This document shows positions 1 to 4,369 of a DNA stretch of 5,502 bases, one piece after another. Below the pieces are notes generated by a model that saw nothing but the letters and a program-made list of their open reading frames with translations, was not told the origin of the DNA and searched no databases. This stretch comes from Deinococcus sp. (GTDB lineage: Bacteria > Deinococcota > Deinococci > Deinococcales > Deinococcaceae). A program made the position numbers and the translations under genes. Position 1 is the stretch's first letter. Every line of letters starts with the position of its first letter. Where the stretch lies: the NCBI GenBank assembly GCA_018260275.1, contig JAGLBK010000173.1:1-5502 (forward strand). Direction: 5' to 3'.

Positions 1-1123
1 GGGGCACGCCCGTCTGCTCAAGTAGTTGCGCCGCTACGGAGCCGACAAACTTGCTGATGCCGCCGCTAAAGCCCTCGCCGTCATGCTTGAGCCAGGCCAG
101 ACCACCCGCGCCGTTTTGCTTGGCGATACGTTCGAGTTCATCGATCTGTTTGCGGGTCAACTCCGGTGCCACCAGCACCTTGACCGCCTGCGCTGAAGCG
201 AACGCTTTGAATTCGCCGCCCCTGAACAGCTCGGTCACGTCCACGAAAGCCGAATCGAAGCGCAGGTCAGGCTTGTCGGAGCCGTAGCGGTCCATCGCGC
301 TGAAGTAGCTCATGCGGGGAAAGGGGAGAGGCAGGTCCACGTTCAGCACTTTTTTGAAGACGTGCGCTATCAGACGTTCCTGAACTTCCAGCACGTCGTC
401 CTGCTCGACAAAGCTCATTTCCATGTCCAGCTGCGTAAAATCGGGCTGGCGATCCGCGCGGAGGTCCTCGTCACGGAAACAGCGGGCCAGCTGGTAGTAG
501 CGGTCATAGCCCGCGATCATCAGCAGTTGCTTGAACAGCTGTGGGCTTTGCGGCAGCGCGTAGAACTCGCCGGGATTCAGGCGCGAGGGCACCAGGAAGT
601 CACGTGCGCCTTCGGGCGTGGACTTGGTCAGCATCGGCGTCTCGACCTGAATGAAGCCCTCGGTGTCGAGGAACTCGGTGATGGCCGCCACCGCCCTGGA
701 ACGCAGCATCAGCGCCCTTTGCATTTCTGGGCGGCGCAGGTCCAAGTAGCGGTACTTGAGACGGATATCCTCGGCCACCTCCGCGCCCTTGTCCAGCTCG
801 AAGGGGGGCGTTTTGGCCGTATTGAGCACCTTGACGCGGCTGGCAATCACTTCATAATCGGCCAGGCCGCCCTTGCGTTGGTTCTCGGGGCGCAGTTGAA
901 ACTGGCCTTCAATCTCGGCCACGTATTCAGCGCGGAGCTTGTCGGCCTCGGCGAAAGCGGGACTATCCGGCTCGACCTGCACCTGAAGAATGCCGGAGCG
1001 GTCGCGCAGTTCCAGAAAAATCAGGCCACCCAGATCGCGGCGGCGGTTGACCCAGCCTTGCAAAGTCACAGTCTGGTTTTCATGTTCGGTATTGAGGTTG
1101 CCAATCAGGGCGGTGCGTTTCAT
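1..1123 (-). CDS. aspS: Aspartyl-tRNA synthetase, bacterial type (N-terminal part, cut by the window edge)
   Basis: This cytoplasmic class II aminoacyl-tRNA synthetase attaches aspartate to tRNA-Asp using ATP. The 374 codons present cover the N-terminal OB-fold anticodon-binding domain (GWVNRRRDLGGLIFLELRD, about residues 23-41), class II motif 1 (GFIQVETPMLTKSTPEGARD, from residue 156), the QSPQLFKQLLM substrate segment, motif 2 (FRDEDLRADRQPDFTQLD, 216-233, with the ATP-binding Arg217), and the start of the GAD insertion domain after YGSDKPDLRF. Motif 3 and the C-terminus lie off the left edge; the family is usually about 580 residues. Residue 31 in the RRRDL motif is Leu, as in tRNA-Asp-specific bacterial enzymes, where relaxed-specificity ones often have His. 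The ATG at 1121-1123 is chosen because MKRTALIGNL leads directly into the OB fold. There is no convincing Shine-Dalgarno at the right distance, so the mRNA may be leaderless. The gene lies 102 bp downstream of hisS on the same strand. Confidence 0.96.
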   Translation of the reverse strand, partial: MKRTALIGNLNTEHENQTVTLQGWVNRRRDLGGLIFLELRDRSGILQVQVEPDSPAFAEADKLRAEYVAEIEGQFQLRPENQRKGGLADYEVIASRVKVLNTAKTPPFELDKGAEVAEDIRLKYRYLDLRRPEMQRALMLRSRAVAAITEFLDTEGFIQVETPMLTKSTPEGARDFLVPSRLNPGEFYALPQSPQLFKQLLMIAGYDRYYQLARCFRDEDLRADRQPDFTQLDMEMSFVEQDDVLEVQERLIAHVFKKVLNVDLPLPFPRMSYFSAMDRYGSDKPDLRFDSAFVDVTELFRGGEFKAFASAQAVKVLVAPELTRKQIDELERIAKQNGAGGLAWLKHDGEGFSGGISKFVGSVAAQLLEQTGVP

Positions 1124-1171
1124 CAGGGTGCATTATGCCGCCTGTCTGAGTCACGGTCTGAAAGTCTTCAG
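1124..1171 (-). promoter_or_regulatory. Probable leaderless promoter of aspS, with a paired TCAGAC repeat
   Basis: Read on the minus strand, the hexamer CATAAT (1137-1132) is a 5/6 match to the -10 consensus and ends 8 nt before the aspS ATG. This puts the likely transcription start at or next to the A of ATG, the leaderless arrangement common in Deinococcus. No clear TTGACA box lies 17 nt further up. Instead TCAGAC occurs twice with a 12-bp period (1161-1156 and 1149-1144), and a small perfect inverted repeat CTGAA/TTCAG spans 1158-1171. These could be part of a weak -35 or an operator, or be chance. The site implies that aspS can be transcribed independently of hisS. Confidence 0.4.
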
Positions 1172-1225
1172 CGTTCAGGGGTTTCAATTGTGGCAGAGGA
1201 CAAGCCGCCTGCTACCATCCTGAGT

Positions 1226-2506
1226 TCACTGCAGCTCTCTCAGCTCCTCGACCCGCACTACTTTCTGCTCCCCACTCTGCATATTCTTCAGGCTCAGTGT
1301 GCCATTCGCGGCTTCTTCCGAGCCGATCAACCCGGCCCACACTGCCCCGCGGCGCTCGGCATCCTTAAAAGCGCTGCCCGGTTTCATGGCGCGGTAAGCA
1401 AACTCGGCGCGGATGAACGCCTGGGCTTTTCGGGCCAGTGTCGCGGCGTAGGGCACATTTTCTTCGTCCAGAGCCGCCAGGTACAGCAGCGGTCCTCTGG
1501 GCGCTGGCAGACTGACCCCCTCAGCTTCCAGCGCCAGCAGCAGCCGCTCGATGCCGAAAGCCCAGCCGATGCCCGGCACCACCGGTCCGCCCAGTTGCTC
1601 GCTCAGCCCGTCGTAGCGTCCACCGCCGCCCAGGGCTGACTTGGCGCCCACGCCTTCGTGATGCAGTTCCCACGCCGTGCGGCGGTAATAGTCCAATCCG
1701 CGCACGATGCTGGGGTCCACGTCGAATTCGATATTCCAGTCCTTCAGATACCCCTGCAGCTGCCCGAAATGGGCCGCCGCCTCCGGACCCAGAAAATCCA
1801 ACATGGGCCGCACCTTCAGCTCGGTCAGCAGGTGCTGATCCTCGGCACTCTTGCTGTCCAGAATGCGCATCGGGTTGCGGGTAAGGCGGTCCTTGCTGTC
1901 GTCCGAAAGGCGCTCCAGATGCGGGCTAAACAGGTCGCGCAGGTACGTGTTGTACGTCTCACGGTCATCCGGATCACCAATCGAACCGAGCTTGACCCGT
2001 ACATTTTTCAGTCCCAGTTCACGTACCACGTCGACCATCAGCGCCACCGCTTCGGCGTCCACGAGGGCGTCGGCGCTGCCCAGCACCTCATAATCGACCT
2101 GATGAAACTGACGCAGGCGGCCTTTTTGCACGTTCTCGGCGCGGAACATCGGCCCGTGGGTCCAGAGCTTCAGGGGAGCAGGCAACTGTTTCAGGCCATT
2201 TTGCAGGTACGCCCGCACGATGCCCGCCGTGCCCTCGGGGCGCAGGATAAAGCCGCCGTGGTCCCCGAAGTAATAGACCGTGAACATCTCCTTGCGGACA
2301 ATATCGGTGCTGCCGCCCACGCCGCGCTTGACGAGGTCGGCTTCCTCAAAGAGGGGCGTGCTGATAAACTGCGCCCCGGCCCGCTCCAGCACGCGCTGCG
2401 CCGTTTCGGTCACGTGGCGAAAGGCCGACGCCCTGATGTCTGTACTGAGTTTCGGGCTGCCATCCGGCAGGTGGTCCTGAGTGCCCTTGGGGCGCTGAAT
2501 CGCCAT
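1226..2506 (-). CDS. hisS: Histidyl-tRNA synthetase
   Basis: This class II synthetase charges tRNA-His with histidine in the cytoplasm, normally as a homodimer. The 426-residue product is full length for the bacterial family. It has the N-terminal RPKGTQDHLPD signature (5-15), motif 1 around GAQFISTPLFEEADL (44-58), LRPEGTAGIVRAY (88-100), motif 2 (MFRAENVQKGRLRQFHQ, 120-136), the histidine-specific HisA element RGLDYY (269-274, with the catalytic Arg269), HisB ALGGGGRYDGL (291-301), motif 3 GIGWAFGIERLLLAL (312-326), and a C-terminal anticodon-binding domain from about 339. The open frame extends 39 codons upstream to 2623, but that part matches nothing in the family. The ATG at 2504-2506 is preferred because MAIQRPKGTQD is the canonical start and GGAGA lies 4 nt before it. 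It is followed on the same strand by aspS, a known gene neighbourhood (hisS-aspS) in many bacteria. Confidence 0.97.
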   Translation of the reverse strand: MAIQRPKGTQDHLPDGSPKLSTDIRASAFRHVTETAQRVLERAGAQFISTPLFEEADLVKRGVGGSTDIVRKEMFTVYYFGDHGGFILRPEGTAGIVRAYLQNGLKQLPAPLKLWTHGPMFRAENVQKGRLRQFHQVDYEVLGSADALVDAEAVALMVDVVRELGLKNVRVKLGSIGDPDDRETYNTYLRDLFSPHLERLSDDSKDRLTRNPMRILDSKSAEDQHLLTELKVRPMLDFLGPEAAAHFGQLQGYLKDWNIEFDVDPSIVRGLDYYRRTAWELHHEGVGAKSALGGGGRYDGLSEQLGGPVVPGIGWAFGIERLLLALEAEGVSLPAPRGPLLYLAALDEENVPYAATLARKAQAFIRAEFAYRAMKPGSAFKDAERRGAVWAGLIGSEEAANGTLSLKNMQSGEQKVVRVEELRELQ

Positions 2507-2510
2507 AATG

Positions 2511-2595
2511 TCTCCGAGTCTAGTACGAATGTCAGCCAGAACAGGACAAACTAGAACCGGACGGGTGTATCTCACCAAAATGGGATAGATGGCAA
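2511..2595 (-). promoter_or_regulatory. hisS ribosome binding site and candidate promoters
   Basis: The ribosome binding site GGAGA (minus strand, 2515-2511) stands 4 nt before the hisS ATG and is the firm part of this call; it fixes the start. Two weak promoter candidates lie upstream. One is TTGTCC (2549-2544) with TACTAG (2525-2520) at 18 nt, or the overlapping TAGACT (2522-2517) at 21 nt; this would give a leader too short to include the whole ribosome site. The other is TTGCCA (2595-2590) with the poor hexamer GATACA (2571-2566) at 18 nt, giving a leader of about 50 nt. The sequence does not decide between them. No T-box antiterminator motif is visible. Confidence 0.35.
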
Positions 2596-2626
2596 GGGAT
2601 GTCGTTTTTACTGTGCTGGTCACACG

Positions 2627-2721
2627 CCCCCTCTCTGCGAGCTGTACCAGTCACCCTTCCGCCGCTTCGCGGCTCCTTCCCTCTCCGCAAGCGGCTCTAC
2701 GAGTCCCACGAGTGGAGAGGG
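2627..2721. repeat. Intergenic repeat-like element with nested direct and inverted repeats
   Basis: This noncoding block contains two related units about 50 bp apart. The first begins CCCTCTCTGCGAGC (2629-2642) and the second CCCTCTCCGCAAGC (2679-2692); each is followed by a similar ACCAGTC or ACGAGTC segment. The second unit is closed by GGAGAGGG (2714-2721), a perfect inverted copy of CCCTCTCC (2679-2686). Within it are a CCGC-AA-GCGG hairpin (2685-2694) and the tandem ACGAGT-CCC-ACGAGT (2699-2713). Between the units is GCCGC-TTC-GCGGC (2661-2673). Such layered palindromes resemble the small dispersed noncoding repeats known from Deinococcus genomes, but copy number elsewhere cannot be seen from this window. 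No protein in any frame here looks real. Confidence 0.5.
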
Positions 2722-2775
2722 CTAAGAAAGCACGTCACAGACAAGTTTTTCTGCTTCCCGAGAGAGGCGTTAAGC

Positions 2776-2812
2776 CCGGTTATCCCAGCATGATGGGATG
2801 CACCCGAACCGG
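2776..2812. other. Bulged hairpin of unknown role
   Basis: Two adjacent inverted repeats can stack into one stem. The outer arms are CCGGTT (2776-2781) and AACCGG (2807-2812). The inner arms are ATCCCA (2782-2787) and TGGGAT (2794-2799), around the 6-nt loop GCATGA. The arms touch on the left, while on the right 7 nt (GCACCCG) bulge out. No U-rich run follows on either strand, so it is not a typical intrinsic terminator. It could be part of the neighbouring repeat-like region, a protein binding site or an RNA structure. GAACCGGAC occurs here at 2806-2814 and again near 2555, within the hisS upstream region. Confidence 0.35.
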
Positions 2813-2819
2813 ACAGCAA

Positions 2820-2863
2820 TAAGGAATAGGGAAGAGGCCGCCCCCGACTGGAAGCGGCCCCCT
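2820..2863 (-). terminator. Probable intrinsic terminator of the IPT/TIG lipoprotein gene
   Basis: On the minus strand, a stem starting 21 nt after the lipoprotein stop codon pairs GGCCGC (2859-2854) with GCGGCC (2841-2836). It can extend outward by four more pairs, two of them G-U, around a 12-nt loop. A pyrimidine-rich, moderately U-rich run (TCTTCCCTATTCCTTATT) follows from 2835. Position, stem strength and tail fit a factor-independent terminator, although the tail is not a pure U tract. Confidence 0.55.
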
Positions 2864-2884
2864 ACGCAGAGAGTGGCTTTAGGC

Positions 2885-3265
2885 TTAGTTCGCCTTGACG
2901 CTGAACGGCAGCCCGTTCGAGGACTTGACGCCGCCGACCTCGACGAACAGCCAGGAACCACCGATAGGGGCGTCCTGCGGCACGGTCAGCACGATCTGGG
3001 TATCGGTCCACGATACGGCGGCGCTGCCGGGAATGGCGTAGCCGCCTTTGCCGTCGGCGTCGGCGCCCAGCCAGATGCGTCCTGCTCCGGCGCTGCCGAG
3101 GTAGCGGCCCTGAATGGTCACGGTCCCGCCGCGCGCGGCCGACTCAGACAGTTTGACCAGCACCGGGGCGTAGGTAATGGCAACGCCGGACGTGGTCTGA
3201 GTGCGTGGGCTACAGGAAGTGACCACTCCCAGGAACAGTAAAGAAGCGAGAAAGAAACGTAACAT
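2885..3265 (-). CDS. Small IPT/TIG-domain lipoprotein
   Basis: This 126-residue exported protein has no assigned pathway. The N-terminus is a short signal peptide (MLRFF, then a hydrophobic LASLLFLGVV) ending in the lipobox V-T-S-C, with Cys18 as the predicted lipidated residue; it should be anchored to a membrane facing outward. Residues 32-123 read as a single IPT/TIG immunoglobulin-like beta domain: YAPVLVKLSESAARGGTVTIQGRYLG at the start, then AVSWTDTQIVLTVPQDAPIG, and the closing SSNGLPFSV typical of the family. IPT/TIG folds usually serve in binding or as structural modules, often as parts of large surface proteins, so one standing alone is unusual. The ATG at 3263-3265 has a strong GGAGG site 7 nt upstream. 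The gene diverges from the lipid kinase gene with 37 bp between starts. The lipoprotein and domain calls are solid; the biological role is unknown. Confidence 0.85.
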   Translation of the reverse strand: MLRFFLASLLFLGVVTSCSPRTQTTSGVAITYAPVLVKLSESAARGGTVTIQGRYLGSAGAGRIWLGADADGKGGYAIPGSAAVSWTDTQIVLTVPQDAPIGGSWLFVEVGGVKSSNGLPFSVKAN

Positions 3266-3272
3266 AGTGAAG

Positions 3273-3314
3273 CCTCCGTGAAAGCAGTCTAATAACCAGA
3301 GAATGATCGGTCAA
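3273..3314 (-). promoter_or_regulatory. Promoter and ribosome binding site of the lipoprotein gene
   Basis: On the minus strand, TTGACC (3314-3309, 5/6 to the -35 consensus) and TAGACT (3291-3286, 4/6 to the -10) are exactly 17 nt apart. They predict a start near 3279 and a very short leader carrying GGAGG (3277-3273), 7 nt before the ATG. The -35 box lies inside the first codons of the divergent kinase gene, and the -10 box overlaps the kinase's own candidate -10. This is the best two-box promoter in the window. Confidence 0.6.
3288..3302 (+). promoter_or_regulatory. Candidate -10 box of the lipid kinase gene (leaderless type)
   Basis: TCTAAT (3288-3293) matches the -10 consensus at 5 of 6 positions and ends 9 nt before the kinase ATG; the overlapping TAATAA (3290-3295) ends 7 nt before it. 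No good Shine-Dalgarno precedes the ATG, only AGAGA directly abutting it, and no clear -35 is seen. A leaderless or nearly leaderless transcript is the simplest reading. The box overlaps the opposite-strand -10 at 3286-3291. Confidence 0.4.
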
Positions 3315-4286
3315 ACGCCCCCCCCAGCCCCCCCCACCACCGAGTCGAACCAGACCCCACGCACCGGACGTTCCACACGACGTATTTTGCTGGTCGCCAA
3401 TCCGAAAAGCGGCCAGGGAGACAGCGGCCTGCCCGAGTTCGTCACGCTGCTAGAAGCGGCCCACTATACGGTAGTGCAGCGCGAATTGCAGCCGGACACC
3501 GAGATGACCAGCTATACCTCCGATGTAGAAGACTTCGATCTGGTCGTCGCTGCCGGTGGCGACGGGACGGTCAGCAGCGTCGCCTACGCCATTCGCTACA
3601 AGAACATTCCACTGCTGGCTTATCCGGCAGGCACCGCTAACCTGATCGCGCAGAACCTGAACCTGCCCAGGACGCCGCAGGAGCTGGTCGCGGTCATCGA
3701 GCAGGGCAAGACCAGCCGTGTCGATATCGGTGAAGTCGAGGTGAAGGGGGAGAAAAACGGCTTCTGTATTCTGGCCGGAGCCGGAGCTGACGCCGCGATG
3801 ATCCGCGACAGCGAGGACCTGAAAGACAAGTTTGGTGCGCTGGCTTATGTCATGAGCGCCATGAAACAGATCAGCCCGAAAAAAACCACCTTCAAGCTGG
3901 TCATCGACGGGGTCCCGCGCGAATTCGAGGGCATCGGGGTCATGGTCGCCAATTTCGGCATGGCGAATTACCGGCTGCCGATCACCAGCGATATCAGCCC
4001 CAACGATGGCCGCTTCACGGTGCTGCTGCTACGCGCCGGAAACATTCTGCGCCTGGTGCCTAACCTGATCGACTCGGTGCGGGCCAAGTTGAACCTGGGA
4101 GACCCACTATTCAGCAGCAACCTCGAAACTATCGAAGCCAGAGAGGTCGAGGTGGATGCTATAGAACCGTTCCCGCTACAGTACGACGGCGAACTTCATG
4201 TCGAGACGACCCCGTTTAAAGCACGCATTTTGCCCGGAGCCATCCGCTTTCTGACCCGTGCCGATGAAGAAGATCTGGCGACCTGA
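3303..4286 (+). CDS. Diacylglycerol/lipid kinase family protein (YegS/BmrU/DgkB-like)
   Basis: This 327-residue protein is predicted to be a soluble or membrane-associated kinase that transfers phosphate from ATP to a lipid hydroxyl, probably diacylglycerol or a related lipid; the exact substrate cannot be read from the sequence. The N-terminal catalytic domain has the nucleotide-binding NPKSGQG (33-39), the GGDGTV signature (85-90) and PAGTANLIA (108-116). The C-terminal beta-rich domain has GAGADA (159-164), VANFGMAN (215-222), a P-x7-DG segment (226-236) and the late YDGE (294-297) typical of the family. Length is normal (about 300). Roughly 25 extra residues precede the fold, including a Pro/Thr-rich stretch encoded by two C8 tracts. 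The ATG at 3303 is the only plausible start, because the next in-frame ATG lies beyond the NPKSGQG motif. There is no transmembrane segment. Downstream, a terminator separates it from the recombinase gene, so it is probably a single-gene unit. Confidence 0.9.
   Translation: MIGQTPPPAPPTTESNQTPRTGRSTRRILLVANPKSGQGDSGLPEFVTLLEAAHYTVVQRELQPDTEMTSYTSDVEDFDLVVAAGGDGTVSSVAYAIRYKNIPLLAYPAGTANLIAQNLNLPRTPQELVAVIEQGKTSRVDIGEVEVKGEKNGFCILAGAGADAAMIRDSEDLKDKFGALAYVMSAMKQISPKKTTFKLVIDGVPREFEGIGVMVANFGMANYRLPITSDISPNDGRFTVLLLRAGNILRLVPNLIDSVRAKLNLGDPLFSSNLETIEAREVEVDAIEPFPLQYDGELHVETTPFKARILPGAIRFLTRADEEDLAT
3318..3335. repeat. Two C8 homopolymer tracts at the 5' end of the kinase gene
   Basis: Eight C residues (3318-3325) and another eight (3328-3335) are separated only by AG, within codons 6-11 of the lipid kinase (residues PPPAPP). 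Runs of this length are prone to slipped-strand errors; gain or loss of one base in either would shift the kinase frame. On the minus strand the block is G8-CT-G8, enough guanine for an intramolecular G-quadruplex. It starts 3 bp beyond the -35 box of the divergent lipoprotein promoter. The tracts are seen directly; their effects are inference. Confidence 0.7.
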
Positions 4287-4301
4287 CAGGTGTGGCGGGA
4301 G

Positions 4302-4333
4302 ATGGGATGACTCGTCCCATTTTCGGTCTCTTC
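4302..4333 (+). terminator. Intrinsic terminator after the lipid kinase gene
   Basis: A perfect 6-bp stem ATGGGA (4302-4307) with TCCCAT (4315-4320) encloses a 7-nt loop and runs directly into a T-rich tail (TTTTC, then GGTCTCTTCC) beginning at the last base of the stem. It begins 15 nt after the kinase stop codon (4284-4286). It overlaps the earliest in-frame GTG (4292) and ATG (4307) available to the downstream recombinase, which argues against those starts. Confidence 0.6.
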
Positions 4334-4341
4334 CAGCTTTT

Positions 4342-4369
4342 AGGTGCTATAAGTGAAATTATGAAACCT
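4342..4369. other. Candidate dif-like Xer recombination site
   Basis: An 11-6-11 imperfect palindrome: left arm AGGTGCTATAA (4342-4352), centre GTGAAA (4353-4358), right arm TTATGAAACCT (4359-4369). The arms pair at 8 of 11 positions, with the mismatches clustered in the middle, and the symmetry continues for two more base pairs outward (T4341/A4370, T4340/A4371). This is the size and layout of bacterial dif sites, including the conserved ATAA/TTAT next to the 6-bp centre. Compared from memory with the B. subtilis dif, the right arm (TTATGTAAACT there) agrees at 9 of 11 and the left at 7 of 11. It sits directly before, and overlaps, the start of a tyrosine recombinase gene. The palindrome is seen directly; its use as a recombination site is inference. 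Confidence 0.5.
4346..4360 (+). promoter_or_regulatory. Extended -10 promoter of the recombinase gene, inside the dif-like palindrome
   Basis: TATAAG (4348-4353, 5/6 to consensus) is preceded by TGC, forming an extended -10, and ends 7 nt before the ATG at 4361. That is the spacing expected of a leaderless transcript beginning at the A of ATG. No good -35 box lies 17 nt upstream, which an extended -10 can compensate for. The box lies within the left arm and centre of the palindrome, so a recombinase bound there would cover the promoter. A second -10-like hexamer, TCTAAT (4382-4387), lies 6 nt before the ATG at 4394. Confidence 0.5.

Noticed and set aside
362..1639. A 425-codon open frame on the plus strand antisense to aspS and hisS
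   Set aside because: It runs across two well-conserved synthetase genes and their gap, has no recognisable domain or ribosome site, and long antisense frames are common in GC-rich DNA.
1658..2554. A 298-codon open frame on the plus strand antisense to hisS
   Set aside because: Its sequence is the complement of conserved HisRS motifs and shows no domain of its own.
2507..2600. T-box riboswitch controlling hisS
   Set aside because: The conserved T-box antiterminator sequence and a specifier stem are not present, and the distance to the ATG is too short.
2507..2623. A 39-residue N-terminal extension of HisRS starting at 2623
   Set aside because: HisRS proteins start near RPKGTQD; the extension contains the likely promoter and the ribosome binding site of the ATG at 2506.
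2589..2822. Short plus-strand open frames in the gap upstream of hisS
   Set aside because: They read through the palindromic repeat-like element, lack a ribosome site and have composition unlike real proteins.
2798..3241. A 147-codon plus-strand open frame antisense to the lipoprotein gene
   Set aside because: The minus-strand gene has a signal peptide, lipobox, ribosome site, promoter and IPT domain; the antisense frame has none of these.
3845..3853. TTATGTCAT resembling half of the palindromic radiation/desiccation response motif
   Set aside because: It is inside the kinase coding region, the other half is missing, and it is not near a promoter.
4292..4360. GTG 4292 or ATG 4307 as the start of the recombinase
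   Set aside because: Both lie in or before the stem of the kinase terminator and upstream of the best -10 box, with no usable ribosome site.
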